In this document: piece after piece, positions 28,035 through 36,884 of the stretch
Layout of the letters: each line of letters starts with the position of its first letter
How positions within the stretch are numbered: position 1 is the first letter of the stretch
Assembly (NCBI GenBank): GCA_013911065.1
Contig: JACERV010000017.1
Span: forward strand, 43,790 to 107,789
Length of the DNA stretch: 64,000 nucleotides
Reading direction: 5' to 3'
Source of the DNA: Ruminococcus sp.
GTDB lineage: Bacteria > Bacillota > Clostridia > Lachnospirales > Lachnospiraceae
Made by a program: the position numbers and the translations under genes
Notes under the pieces: model-generated
The model's input: only the letters and a program-made list of their open reading frames with translations
What the model was told of the DNA's origin: nothing
Databases searched by the model: none

Positions 28035-28675
28035 GATATTTAACGTTTGCCCTGACGAAAGGGCGTCTGGCGAGTAAAACGCTGGAGATGCTGGAAAAGA
28101 TGGGAATTACATGTGAGGAAATGAAAGACAAAAATTCCCGCAAATTAATTTTTGTAAATGAAGAGCTGAAATTAAAATTTTTCCTTGCAAAGGGACCGGA
28201 TGTTCCCACATATGTAGAATATGGTGCTGCGGATATCGGGGTAGCCGGGAAAGATACTATCGTAGAAGAAGGACGCAAAGTACATGAAGTACTGGATCTG
28301 GGCTTTGGAAAATGCAGGATGTGTGTCTGCGGTCATGAGGATGCAAGAGAATTGCTCCGTCACCGTGAACTTATCCGGGTAGCAACAAAATACCCCAATA
28401 TAGCAAAAGATTATTTTTATAATAAAAAACATCAAACTGTAGAAATTATCAAAATGAATGGTTCTATTGAGCTGGCACCCATTGTAGGTCTTTCTGAGGT
28501 TATTGTGGATATTGTGGAAACAGGCTCAACTTTAAAAGAGAACGGTCTTATGGTACTGGAGGAGGTATGCCCTCTGTCTGCCCGTATGATTGTCAATCCC
28601 GTCAGCATGAGAATGGAGAATGGCAGAATCAAAGAACTGATTATCAATCTCAGGAAACTTTTACAGGAGGGATAA
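28031..28675 (+). CDS. hisG: ATP phosphoribosyltransferase HisG (short form)
   Basis: First enzyme of histidine synthesis, joining ATP and PRPP. The 214-residue length marks the short form, which needs HisZ and lacks the C-terminal histidine-binding domain. Motifs are LTFALTKGRLASKTLEML, YGAADIGVAGKDT, and the PRPP loop VDIVETGSTLKENGL. The ATGA overlap with hisZ suggests coupled translation. Confidence 0.96.
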   Translation: MRYLTFALTKGRLASKTLEMLEKMGITCEEMKDKNSRKLIFVNEELKLKFFLAKGPDVPTYVEYGAADIGVAGKDTIVEEGRKVHEVLDLGFGKCRMCVCGHEDARELLRHRELIRVATKYPNIAKDYFYNKKHQTVEIIKMNGSIELAPIVGLSEVIVDIVETGSTLKENGLMVLEEVCPLSARMIVNPVSMRMENGRIKELIINLRKLLQEG

Positions 28676-28677
28676 GA

Positions 28678-30006
28678 ATGCGGATAGAAAGACTGGACGA
28701 ACGTACAAAAAAGAACCTTCTGGATGATCTCTTAAAGCGCAGTCCTAATAACTACGTACAGTATGAGGACAGTGTCCGGGAGATATTGAACGAGGTAAAA
28801 GAAAAGGGTGACGAAGCAGTATTCTCTTACACCAGGAGATTTGACAAGGCCAACATAGATGCATCCAACATTCTGGTGACAGAAGAGGAAGTAAAAGAAG
28901 CTTATAGGCTAGTGAATGACTCTCTCCTTGTGATTATACGGAAGGCTCTGAAGAATATTGAGTCTTATCATGCAAAACAGATGCAGTACAGTTGGTTTGA
29001 CAGTAAACCGGACGGAACTCTCCTTGGGCAGAAAGTGACGGCACTTAGAAGAGTAGGTGTCTATGTACCCGGAGGAAAAGCGGTATATCCTTCCTCTGTT
29101 CTGATGAATATTATGCCTGCAAAAGTGGCAGGGGTTGAGGAGATTATCATGGTAACCCCGCCGGGGCAGGATGGAAAGATCAATCCTACCACATTGGTTG
29201 CTGCAAAAGAAGCAGGTGCCACTGCCGTTTATAAGGTGGGCGGTGCACAGGCAATTGCTGCTCTTGCATATGGAACAGAAAGTATCCCAAAGGTGGATAA
29301 AATCGTAGGCCCCGGGAATATCTATGTTGCCCTGGCTAAGAAAGCTGTTTATGGACATGTCAGCATTGATTCCATCGCAGGGCCCAGTGAAATTCTGGTA
29401 CTTGCAGATGAAACAGCCAATCCCAGATATGCAGCAGCGGACCTGCTGTCACAGGCTGAACATGACGAACTGGCCTCTGCAATACTGGTGACAACAAGCC
29501 AGGACCTTGCAGAGAAAGTATCTCTGCAGATAGACAAATTTGTGGAGGAATTGTCAAGAGGAACTATTATACAGAGATCATTGGATAATTACGGTCATAT
29601 TTTAGTAGCAGATACTCTGGAAGATGCCATTGATGCAGCAAATGAAATTGCATCAGAGCATTTGGAGATTATGACAAAAGATCCTTTTACCGTGATGACG
29701 AAAATCCGCAATGCAGGTGCAATTTTCATCGGAGAATACAGCAGTGAACCACTGGGAGATTATTTTGCAGGACCTAACCATGTCCTGCCTACCAACGGGA
29801 CAGCAAAATTCTTTTCCCCACTGTCCGTAGATGATTTCCTAAAGAAATCAAGCATTATTTCTTATTCAAAAGAAGCCCTGGAGGCCATACACCTGGATAT
29901 AGAGCGCTTCGCCGAAGCAGAACAGCTAACAGCCCACGCCAACTCCATAAAAGTACGGTTTGAGGCCGAAAGCAACTTAGTGAATCCGAGCGACAGCGAA
30001 AGATGA
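28678..30006 (+). CDS. hisD: Histidinol dehydrogenase HisD
   Basis: Zinc enzyme performing the last two oxidations of histidine synthesis. ATG 28678 behind AGGAGG gives 442 residues. Signature regions are YVPGGKAVYPSSVLMN, VDKIVGPGNIYVALAKK, SIAGPSEILVLAD, LSQAEHDE and the C-terminal HANSIKVRFE. The family normally ends about there. Here the frame runs about 13 more codons (AESNLVNPSDSER) into the first unit of a tandem repeat before stopping, so the C-terminus has been rewritten by the repeat. Catalytic residues are untouched. Confidence 0.95.
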   Translation: MRIERLDERTKKNLLDDLLKRSPNNYVQYEDSVREILNEVKEKGDEAVFSYTRRFDKANIDASNILVTEEEVKEAYRLVNDSLLVIIRKALKNIESYHAKQMQYSWFDSKPDGTLLGQKVTALRRVGVYVPGGKAVYPSSVLMNIMPAKVAGVEEIIMVTPPGQDGKINPTTLVAAKEAGATAVYKVGGAQAIAALAYGTESIPKVDKIVGPGNIYVALAKKAVYGHVSIDSIAGPSEILVLADETANPRYAAADLLSQAEHDELASAILVTTSQDLAEKVSLQIDKFVEELSRGTIIQRSLDNYGHILVADTLEDAIDAANEIASEHLEIMTKDPFTVMTKIRNAGAIFIGEYSSEPLGDYFAGPNHVLPTNGTAKFFSPLSVDDFLKKSSIISYSKEALEAIHLDIERFAEAEQLTAHANSIKVRFEAESNLVNPSDSER

Positions 30007-30332
30007 ACTTAGTGCGAGGCCGTTCTTTGAGATTAACGAGGTCACTCACGAGTTTAGCGAAAAGAACTTCCTTGTGAAAGCAACTTAGTGAATCCGAGCG
30101 ACAGTGAGAGATGAGCTTAGTGCGAGGCCGTTCTTTGAGATTAACGAGGTCACTCACGAGTTTAGCGAAAAGAACTTCCTTGTGAAAAGCAACTTAGTGA
30201 ATCCGAGCGACAGCGAAAGATGACTTAGTGCGAGGCCGTTCTTTGAGATTAACGAGGTCACTCACGAGTTTAGCGAAAAGAACTTCCTTGTGAAAGCAAC
30301 TTAGCGAGTCCGAGCGACAGTGAGAGATGAGA
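29971..30332 (+). repeat. Tandem repeat array, about 108 bp x 3.3
   Basis: Units start at 29971, 30079 and 30188, with lengths 108, 109 and 107 bp. A shortened fourth unit starts at 30295 and ends just before the hisB ribosome site. Units differ at only a few positions (for example CGAAAGATGA versus TGAGAGATGA). Each contains GTTCTTT and AAAGAAC arms about 30 nt apart that could fold. The array lies between hisD and hisB and supplies the hisD stop codon. It has no spacer-repeat alternation, so it is not a CRISPR. The reverse strand has an open frame across the units, which I regard as a by-product of the unit length. Confidence 0.93.
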
Positions 30333-30351
30333 CTTCCTTTGAAAGGAGAAT

Positions 30352-30942
30352 ATGATGGAGAGAATTGGCAGTTATACAAGAAAGACAAAGGAGACAGATA
30401 TTGCATTGACAATCTGTCTGGATGGAAAAGGGAACAATAAAATTGATACAGGAATTGCATTTTTTGACCATATGCTTGACGGTTTTGCAAGGCATGGCCT
30501 GTTTGACCTGGAAGTAAAGGTAAAAGGAGACTGGGAGGTAGACTGCCATCATACCGTGGAAGACACTGGTATTGTATTAGGCTTGGCTATAGCCAGTGCT
30601 CTGGGAGACAAATCCGGTATCAAACGTTATGGAAGTTTTATACTTCCTATGGATGAGACTCTTGCCCTATGTGCAGTAGACCTTTCCGGGCGCCCCTATC
30701 TGAATTATCAGGCTGGATTCACATGTGACCGGATCGGCGGACTGGATACAGAGATGGTGAAAGAATTTTTCTATGCAGTATCCTACAGTGCAGCTATGAA
30801 TCTGCATTTAAAAATCCTGGAGACCGGCAATAATCACCACATGGCGGAAGCTTTGTTCAAGGCTTTCGGAAAAGCATTGGACGCGGCAACTATGGAAGAG
30901 CCGAGAATGAAAGAGGTATGGTCTACAAAGGGCAGCCTGTAA
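30352..30942 (+). CDS. hisB: Imidazoleglycerol-phosphate dehydratase HisB
   Basis: Mn-dependent dehydratase of histidine synthesis, monofunctional form of about 196 residues. Metal-binding motifs are [24 protein letters not shown], and the C-terminal [21 protein letters not shown] 30352 and 30355 both fit the AAAGGAGAA site. It follows the tandem repeat array and is co-directional with hisD. Confidence 0.95.
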   Translation: MMERIGSYTRKTKETDIALTICLDGKGNNKIDTGIAFFDHMLDGFARHGLFDLEVKVKGDWEVDCHHTVEDTGIVLGLAIASALGDKSGIKRYGSFILPMDETLALCAVDLSGRPYLNYQAGFTCDRIGGLDTEMVKEFFYAVSYSAAMNLHLKILETGNNHHMAEALFKAFGKALDAATMEEPRMKEVWSTKGSL

Positions 30943-30956
30943 AGGAGAGAAAATAC

Positions 30957-32240
30957 ATGAGTTATAAAAGATTAACCCCCTGCATTTTCATCGACGGAGG
31001 AAAAGCAGTCAGGTGGTTTGACGATAAAGAAGTTATTGCAGATGATGTAATATCACTTGCAAAGCATTACGGAGATATGGGGGCGGATGAATTGATTGTT
31101 TTCGATTTATCCAACTCTGATGAGGAACACGAAGAATCTATTGACCTGATAAAAAGAATCAACCGCGTGATTAATATCCCTATGGTTGCAGGAGGAAACA
31201 TCCGCAGACAGGAGGATGTAAAGAAACTTTTGTATGCAGGTGCCAAACGGGCTATGCTGAATTTTTCCAAACCTTTATCCATAGATCTGATAGAAGAAGT
31301 ATCACAGCGGTTCGGCAAAGAGCGGATTGCAGTATCTTTGAATGATTTTGATGCCCTGTTCAAACAGCAGCATCTTATAGAAGAGTACAGCACAGAGATT
31401 ATATTCATGCACAGGCTGGATTTGAATTCTGTCATAAACGTCACCCAGGTTCCTTGTGTTGTCGTAACAGATACCATGGAACAGGCTGAAATTCTGAAAA
31501 TATTAAAAAGCGATGGTGTAAAAGGGGTGTCCGGGCTTTTTATCAGTCAAAAGGATATCGACTTTAATTCTTTTAAAGATATCTGTACCTCTGAGGATAT
31601 CCGTATGACTTCTTTCGAAAGCATAATAGATTTTTCGGAATTTAAGTTGAATTCTGACGGCCTTTTACCTGTGATTGTACAGGATTATAAGACAAATGAG
31701 GTCCTGATGATGGCATACATGAATGAAGAGGCCTTTGACCATACTATAAAATCAGGAAAAATGACTTATTACAGCAGGAGCAGAAAGGAACAGTGGATAA
31801 AAGGAGAAACCTCCGGCCATTACCAATATGTGAAAACACTGACTATAGATTGCGACAAGGACACTTTGCTGGCAAAGGTGGATCAGGTGGGTGCTGCCTG
31901 CCATACGGGAAATCAAACCTGCTTCTTCCAGCCTGTTGTAGGCAATGATTACGACGGAAAGAACCCCCTTCAGGTATTTGAATCTGTATATGCCACAATT
32001 GCAGACAGAAAACAAAATCCAAAAGAAGGGTCTTATACGAACTATCTGTTTGAAAAAGGGATTGATAAAATCCTGAAGAAAGTAGGAGAGGAAGCAACGG
32101 AACTCATCATAGCCGCCAAAAATCCAAATCCGGAGGAAATCAAATACGAGATGTCTGATTTCCTGTATCACGCAATGGTTCTGATGGTAGAAAGAGGAAT
32201 CACCTGGGAAGATATTACCAACGAACTAATTGACCGGTAA
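30957..32240 (+). CDS. hisIE: HisIE with degenerate HisF-like N-terminal domain
   Basis: Bifunctional phosphoribosyl-AMP cyclohydrolase and phosphoribosyl-ATP pyrophosphohydrolase. ATG 30957 with AAAGGAGAG gives 427 residues. Residues 1 to about 215 resemble a HisF/HisA barrel ([48 protein letters not shown]). The HisF catalytic Asp11 position is Phe, and the second Asp (D130) aligns with Asn129, so this half should not be a cyclase. HisI follows with zinc-site motifs [13 protein letters not shown] and [13 protein letters not shown], then HisE ([29 protein letters not shown]). hisA, hisF, hisH and hisC are absent from the window. Confidence 0.93.
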   Translation: MSYKRLTPCIFIDGGKAVRWFDDKEVIADDVISLAKHYGDMGADELIVFDLSNSDEEHEESIDLIKRINRVINIPMVAGGNIRRQEDVKKLLYAGAKRAMLNFSKPLSIDLIEEVSQRFGKERIAVSLNDFDALFKQQHLIEEYSTEIIFMHRLDLNSVINVTQVPCVVVTDTMEQAEILKILKSDGVKGVSGLFISQKDIDFNSFKDICTSEDIRMTSFESIIDFSEFKLNSDGLLPVIVQDYKTNEVLMMAYMNEEAFDHTIKSGKMTYYSRSRKEQWIKGETSGHYQYVKTLTIDCDKDTLLAKVDQVGAACHTGNQTCFFQPVVGNDYDGKNPLQVFESVYATIADRKQNPKEGSYTNYLFEKGIDKILKKVGEEATELIIAAKNPNPEEIKYEMSDFLYHAMVLMVERGITWEDITNELIDR

Positions 32241-32282
32241 AACACTTTTTGTATTTATATAAATTTCTCTAATATATAATTC

Positions 32283-32311
32283 TTTACAAAATCTTTATAC
32301 TATGATATGCT
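32283..32311 (+). promoter_or_regulatory. Possible promoter of the RNHCP leader
   Basis: TTTACA (32283-32288) and TATGCT (32306-32311) are separated by 17 bp and precede the leader-peptide ribosome site by about 17 bp. It is a moderate match in a very AT-rich region. Confidence 0.4.
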
Positions 32312-32342
32312 TTTAAAAGTTGAATAGAAAGGAGGTGGCTTG

Positions 32343-32363
32343 ATGTTTGCTATCCGTAAATAA
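32343..32363 (+). CDS. Leader peptide MFAIRK
   Basis: A six-codon frame with a very strong ribosome site (AAAGGAGGT, 32328-32336, 6-nt spacing). Such a small frame with such a strong site, followed by mutually exclusive pairings and terminators, has the layout of ribosome-mediated attenuation leaders in front of translation-inhibitor resistance genes. Its translation is inferred. Confidence 0.6.
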   Translation: MFAIRK

Positions 32364-32364
32364 T

Positions 32365-32613
32365 AGGACAATAAAAATTTTGTTTTCATCTGAAAGATGA
32401 TGAGTTTTTTTATTGTACTTTTTTGCGGATACTTGCTCAGGCTACCTCTTGTTCAGGAGATAGTGTTATTTATTGATTAGCCTTTTAATGATTAAGTAGT
32501 ATAATAAGATATCTGTATTGATCATTATAGGTTATTTTCTGTAAAGCAATAAAATCTGCATTTAGTATTATTTCGATAACTCATCATTTAGGAGTTATCT
32601 TTTTTATTGTCCT
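32365..32613 (+). promoter_or_regulatory. Attenuator upstream of the RNHCP gene
   Basis: AGGACAATAAAAA (32365-32377) can pair 10 bp with TTTTTATTGT (32407-32416) or 13 bp perfectly with TTTTTATTGTCCT (32601-32613). The leader ribosome site and uORF (about 32330-32358) can pair with 32425-32450 (for example ATCCG with CGGAT and GAGGT with ACCTC). Two possible terminators occur: TCATCT/AGATGA then T7 (32386-32411), and GATAACTC/GAGTTATC then T6 (32575-32605). Together these indicate premature termination controlled by translation of the leader peptide. Nothing else is coded between hisIE and the RNHCP gene. Confidence 0.65.
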
Positions 32614-32668
32614 GACGCTGATCAAATAGTACTATATAAACCTATCGTGTAAGGAGATAATTAATACA

Positions 32669-33097
32669 ATGAATCGTGAAAACAAGAGAAGACAACATAA
32701 TAAAGGTTATTATCAAACACATCCATGCCCAGACCGTTTTACATGTAAAACTTGCGGACGCTTGGTTGTATCAGCTGGCGCTGGCAGTGCACACCGCAAT
32801 CATTGTCCTAATTGCCTGTCTAGTATTCATGCTGATATCAAACCAGGTGACCGCGAGTCTGGCTGTGGCGGCATAATGGATCCAGTTGCTGTATGGGTAA
32901 GAAAAAATGGTGAATGGGCAATAATTCACCGTTGCCGCCTTTGCGGGAAGCTTAGTTCAAACCGCGTGGCAGCAGATGATAACCCTATGAAACTGATGTC
33001 TATTGCTATGAAACCTTTATGCCTGCCACCGTTTCCACTGGAACGAATTGAAGAACTGACAAAACTTATGGCAGGAGATGGAAGTATGGAATTCTAA
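32669..33097 (+). CDS. RNHCP domain protein
   Basis: A 142-residue basic protein with paired zinc-ribbon-like motifs: CPDRFTCKTCGRLV, then RNHCPNCLSS that names the family, and a second HRCRLCGKLSSNRVAADDN. Function is unknown in this family; the cysteine pairs and Arg/Lys content fit an RNA- or ribosome-binding protein. AAGGAGA precedes the ATG. The attenuator-type leader in front of it suggests induction when translation is inhibited. The gene begins the accessory region after the his operon and has its own terminator. Confidence 0.85.
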   Translation: MNRENKRRQHNKGYYQTHPCPDRFTCKTCGRLVVSAGAGSAHRNHCPNCLSSIHADIKPGDRESGCGGIMDPVAVWVRKNGEWAIIHRCRLCGKLSSNRVAADDNPMKLMSIAMKPLCLPPFPLERIEELTKLMAGDGSMEF

Positions 33098-33150
33098 CAC
33101 TGAAAAACAAATGCTATTATTTGGCAGTTACGTTCTAACTACTTTTAATG

Positions 33151-33188
33151 GGACATATGATATGTTAGATATATCATATGTCCTTTTT
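33151..33188 (+). terminator. Intrinsic terminator of the RNHCP gene
   Basis: GGACATATGATAT (33151-33163) and ATATCATATGTCC (33171-33183) form a 13-bp perfect stem followed by T5. Confidence 0.9.
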
Positions 33189-33307
33189 ATGTAATAAGAA
33201 GATGCCATCCTATTACATCTATTGCAGAAACATTGAAGCAGGCCATCCCATCCTATTCCACAGAAAAGGCATATTCCAGGTTTCGTCACAAAGGAGGTAC
33301 ATAAACT

Positions 33308-33622
33308 ATGAATGAATCAGAAGAACGGCGCCGGGAACTCCTTAGGCAGACAAGAAAGCTTTATAATGAGGACAGCTTCATTCCGGCAATACATCCCCGA
33401 TATGGACACATTTATCATGATTTGTATGAAGATGACACGCAGGATAGACCAAAAAACAGTTTCTTTTTCCGGCTGTCTCTGGGAATCCTATGTTTTATCT
33501 GTTATGTCTGGATGGACTATGGTAAATTGAATGTAGCAAATGTGAGCAGCGATAAAATAGTCAATCAGATAGAACGTCAGACAGATTTAAAAGAGCTCAA
33601 AGATGTGTGGAAAAAACTTTGA
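33308..33622 (+). CDS. Small membrane protein of unknown function
   Basis: A 104-residue protein. The N-terminal half is hydrophilic and rich in Arg, Glu and Tyr (SEERRRELLRQTRKLYNEDSF, RYGHIYHDLYEDD). One membrane helix follows (FFRLSLGILCFICYVWMDYG), then an extracytoplasmic tail of about 35 residues ending in a short helix. AAAGGAGG precedes the ATG. I know no function. It stands alone between the RNHCP gene and the convergent helicase. Confidence 0.65.
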   Translation: MNESEERRRELLRQTRKLYNEDSFIPAIHPRYGHIYHDLYEDDTQDRPKNSFFFRLSLGILCFICYVWMDYGKLNVANVSSDKIVNQIERQTDLKELKDVWKKL

Positions 33623-33661
33623 AAAATGTACTTTTGATTAAAGCGGAAAAGTAGAATCTGG

Positions 33662-33708
33662 CAATTAAGAGCTGGCTATCGGCGAAGCGGATAGCCAGCT
33701 CTTAATTG
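33662..33708. terminator. Bidirectional hairpin terminator
   Basis: A perfect 19-bp inverted repeat (33662-33680 with 33690-33708) around a 9-nt loop, lying between the convergent membrane-protein gene and dbpA. Its symmetry and AT-rich outer arms fit a terminator for both strands, although no long T run follows. Confidence 0.75.
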
Positions 33709-33777
33709 TTAAGCCGAATCTTACATCTCCTGTTAGATAATGTAATTTCTATAAATGATTTTAAACTTCATATCAAT

Positions 33778-35241
33778 TTAAAAAGGATTTCGTGTTTTCC
33801 GAACTTTTCTGATCTTCCCTTTAATAGGCTGCTCCTGTAATGCCGCTAGTACCATAGGCCCTTTTCCGTTTAAAATTTCCACATACGTTAAACTCTCTCT
33901 AATATCAATTATCCCGATATCATCCGAATCTAGTTGTTCTAGATTACATAATGCGCCTACAACATCGCCCGCCCTCATTTTGGACTTTTTACCGCCACCA
34001 ATGGACAGGCGCGTGATATGATGATTCACGGCATCACCTTTTCTCTTCTGGGGTACATCGCTTTGTTTTTGCTTGTCCCAGAAAGATTTTTCATTTATCT
34101 TGTCCCGGTCAGGGCACTTGGCAGTTGTTAGCATTATATTAATATAAGCCTCAACCTGCCGCTGCATTTTCTTTTCGTCTTCGCAGACCAAACTGATTGC
34201 TTTCCCGCTCTTGCCATTTCTCCCGGTTCGCCCGACACGATGTAGATAGGTCTCTTTTCCGGTTGGGAAATCATAGTTTACAACAAGAGATATATTGTCA
34301 ACATCTATGCCTCTGGCAGCGACATCGGTAGCAATCAGATAGCGATAACGCTTTATCCGGAAATAATCTATCATCTTGAGACGTTCACTTTGCTCCATTT
34401 CACCATGCAGCATGCCACAGGAGACTTTGTCTCTCCTTAGCTTCTGATACAGCACGTTCACCATTTCCCGCGTTGCACAAAAAATCATACAGCTGTCCGG
34501 ATTCTCTTGTATCAGGATTCGAAGTAACGATTGATATTTATCTTCTGTTTCCACCTCATACACAACTTGTTTAATCTCGGTTGCAATTGCTGTTTTAGAT
34601 TCCAATATTACCGGAATAGCCTCCGGCATATACATCTTCGTCAAACCTTCAATTCGATTGTCTATTGTTGCAGAAAATAGCATAATCTGCTTTGATTCCG
34701 GCAAGTATGTTATGATCTCGTTCACTTCCTCTGCAAACCCCATATCCAGCATCAGATCCGCTTCGTCAATTACCAGATATTTTATCTCCTGCAATTTTAA
34801 GCTGCCTCTTCGGATATGATCCATCACCCGGCCCGGCGTTCCTACCACAATATGAGATTTTTGCTTCAATGTCTGAATCTGTTTATCAATCGGAAACCCA
34901 CCGAATATCGCCGGAACCTTCAGCCGTTTTTTTCGTCCGATATAAAATATCTCATCTTGCACCTGTACCGACAACTCTCTGGTTGGCTCTAAGATCAATG
35001 CCTGTGGATAATTTTCCTCCCAATTGATCTTTTCACAAATAGGAATTGCAAACGCTGCTGTTTTTCCTGTCCCGGTCTGTGATTTTGCAATCACGTCTTT
35101 TCCATCTAATATGAGAGGGATCACTTCCTGCTGAATCTCCGTTGGGTTGTGAAATCCAAGCTGGGCAAGGGTTTCAAATAGCTCCGTGGATAACGGATAT
35201 TGTTGAAATGTGTTATTATTTGTATCGCAATATGAAGACAT
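33778..35241 (-). CDS. dbpA: DEAD-box RNA helicase DbpA/YxiN
   Basis: ATP-dependent RNA helicase that acts on 23S rRNA during large-subunit assembly. The ATG at 35241 behind GAGAGGGGA gives 487 residues; the frame to 35268 reads through that ribosome site. Motifs are SQTGTGKTAA, PTRELSVQV, VIDEADLML, LFSATIDN, and HRVGRTGRNG. The C-terminal domain (RLSIGGGKKSKMRAGDVVGAL, YVEILNGKGPMVL) is the DbpA RNA-binding domain that recognises hairpin 92. The gene has its own promoter and an unusual folded 5' UTR. Confidence 0.93.
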   Translation of the reverse strand: MSSYCDTNNNTFQQYPLSTELFETLAQLGFHNPTEIQQEVIPLILDGKDVIAKSQTGTGKTAAFAIPICEKINWEENYPQALILEPTRELSVQVQDEIFYIGRKKRLKVPAIFGGFPIDKQIQTLKQKSHIVVGTPGRVMDHIRRGSLKLQEIKYLVIDEADLMLDMGFAEEVNEIITYLPESKQIMLFSATIDNRIEGLTKMYMPEAIPVILESKTAIATEIKQVVYEVETEDKYQSLLRILIQENPDSCMIFCATREMVNVLYQKLRRDKVSCGMLHGEMEQSERLKMIDYFRIKRYRYLIATDVAARGIDVDNISLVVNYDFPTGKETYLHRVGRTGRNGKSGKAISLVCEDEKKMQRQVEAYINIMLTTAKCPDRDKINEKSFWDKQKQSDVPQKRKGDAVNHHITRLSIGGGKKSKMRAGDVVGALCNLEQLDSDDIGIIDIRESLTYVEILNGKGPMVLAALQEQPIKGKIRKVRKTRNPF

Positions 35242-35254
35242 AGGTCCCCTCTCT

Positions 35255-35321
35255 ATTAGATATCTCATATTTTTTAAGAAGTTTAAAATCAGTTAGGCAG
35301 ATTTTAAAGGGCATATCTAAT
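35255..35321 (-). promoter_or_regulatory. Nested hairpins in the dbpA 5' UTR
   Basis: Outer arms ATTAGATAT (35255-35263) and ATATCTAAT (35313-35321) are a perfect 9-bp pair. Inside, TTTAAAATC (35282-35290) and GATTTTAAA (35300-35308) form a second perfect 9-bp stem with a 9-nt loop. The arm nearest the gene directly abuts the dbpA ribosome site. The all-AT character suggests a temperature- or helicase-sensitive structure. Confidence 0.65.
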
Positions 35322-35327
35322 TTTTTC

Positions 35328-35357
35328 ATCATATCACAAAACATATAGAAAATTCAA
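35328..35357 (-). promoter_or_regulatory. Promoter of dbpA
   Basis: Reverse strand TTGAAT (35357-35352) and TATGAT (35333-35328) with an 18-bp spacer, giving a 5' UTR of about 80 nt that begins at the edge of the nested hairpins. Confidence 0.6.
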
Positions 35358-35423
35358 TACCGCCTTTTTTTACAGCTAGAACCGTCAAATCTTTTGAATG
35401 CGTTAAGAAGAAGATACAGTTTT

Positions 35424-36797
35424 TTAATACCCAATAAATTTAGGTTCGACCCTTCTGCCTGCAATTTGTTCTATTGTATAAGCTGTGTTTAATAATTCTT
35501 CATCAGTTTGAGCGATGATATTTATTCCAAAAGGCATTCCATCATTATATAGCCCACAGGGTACTGTAATTGCCGGTAAACCTGTATATTGAACAATTGG
35601 ATGATCTTTAAATACAATACATACATTTACATCCTTTAACTGTTCCTCCATATATAGTTTAGTCGGCCCTATATTTTTTAACGCATCCAGATAAATAGAT
35701 TCTGTCATTTCACCAGAGGTATTATCCTGGGCACCCTCTAATAATATTTGACCATATCTTAAAGTTTTTTCTTTATGAAGATTATTAAATTCGATTATGT
35801 CCTTCAAATTTTTTATTTTGTAATCTGATGACAATTCAGCTAAATATTGGTTCATAGCGTACTTAAACTCATATTTTTTAATGTTCTCCAGATTTTCATT
35901 AGGAATCGTTTTAAGGCGCATTCCTTTTAAGATTGCACCAGCTTCCTTTAACTTATCTAAAACATTCTTAGTCTTCTTTTGTTCTTCCTGAGACATATTA
36001 TCGATGGCAGATTGATCAATTCCTATTACAGTACCTTTAAGGCTTGTATTTTCTGTAAATTGTATTTTATTAGCTGATATTTCATTAAAAATAATAACTG
36101 CATCTTTAACGGTTCTTGTCATGGGACCAACCATATCAAGAGTAAAGCTTATCGGTATAATTCCTTTTATGCTCAAGGCACCCCTGCCCGGACGATATCC
36201 TACAATACCATTCATTAAACCGGGAGATATGATAGAACCAGAAGTATCCGTGCCTAAAGCCGCCGTACATAAATTAGCTGCTACTGCAGCTCCTGAACCA
36301 GTGCTGGAACCTGCCGGGGTTTCACCTAAAACGTATGGTGAGTTTACAATTCCTCCTTTGGAACTATATCCGTTTGGCATTCCTTTCGTCATATAATTGG
36401 CAAATTCAGTCATATTTGTTTTGCCAAGAATAACAGCACCTTTCTTTCTTAAAATTTTTACAATCTCAGCATCGGTTACCGGACTTGAATCTGCTAATGC
36501 AAGTGAACCGGCGGATGTGTGTAAATTATCTGCAGTATTTATATTATCTTTTAAAAGAATAGGTATCCCATAAAGCAAACCAGAATCACTCTTATTTCCT
36601 GCATCAAGCTCTTCTGCTATTGTAATAGCATCTGGATTTATCTCAAGAATAGAATTTAATCCTTTAGAACCTTTGTCGAAAGAGTCGATTTGCTCTAAAT
36701 ATTGTGAAACAATCTCTTTTATAGAGAAAGTTTTGTTTCTTATTATCTTATTTAATTCTGTTATCGTTATTTCGTTTAAGTTTATTTGGGTTACCAT
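35424..36797 (-). CDS. Amidase signature family protein
   Basis: Hydrolyses an amide bond by a Ser-cisSer-Lys triad. The Lys is in GIPILLKDNI (K83), the cis-Ser region is GETPAGSSTGSGAAVAA (about 164), and the nucleophile is in GTDTSGSI (S188). The 457-residue length is that of stand-alone amidases rather than GatA, and no gatB or gatC is adjacent. It is AT-richer than the housekeeping genes nearby and lies in the accessory block. The substrate is unknown. Confidence 0.88.
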   Translation of the reverse strand: MVTQINLNEITITELNKIIRNKTFSIKEIVSQYLEQIDSFDKGSKGLNSILEINPDAITIAEELDAGNKSDSGLLYGIPILLKDNINTADNLHTSAGSLALADSSPVTDAEIVKILRKKGAVILGKTNMTEFANYMTKGMPNGYSSKGGIVNSPYVLGETPAGSSTGSGAAVAANLCTAALGTDTSGSIISPGLMNGIVGYRPGRGALSIKGIIPISFTLDMVGPMTRTVKDAVIIFNEISANKIQFTENTSLKGTVIGIDQSAIDNMSQEEQKKTKNVLDKLKEAGAILKGMRLKTIPNENLENIKKYEFKYAMNQYLAELSSDYKIKNLKDIIEFNNLHKEKTLRYGQILLEGAQDNTSGEMTESIYLDALKNIGPTKLYMEEQLKDVNVCIVFKDHPIVQYTGLPAITVPCGLYNDGMPFGINIIAQTDEELLNTAYTIEQIAGRRVEPKFIGY

Positions 36798-36884
36798 ATC
36801 AATCTCCTGTATCTATTTGACATTCTCTCATTTATCAGTACTAGTTTTATTTTTACTATTATCTTCCTATATATTTTAATTTAT

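Noticed and set aside
29971..30332. CRISPR array or small-protein genes on the reverse strand in the repeat region
   Set aside because: Units are about 108 bp, contiguous and without spacers. The reverse-strand open frames repeat with the unit and lack consistent ribosome sites, so they are shadows of the repeat.
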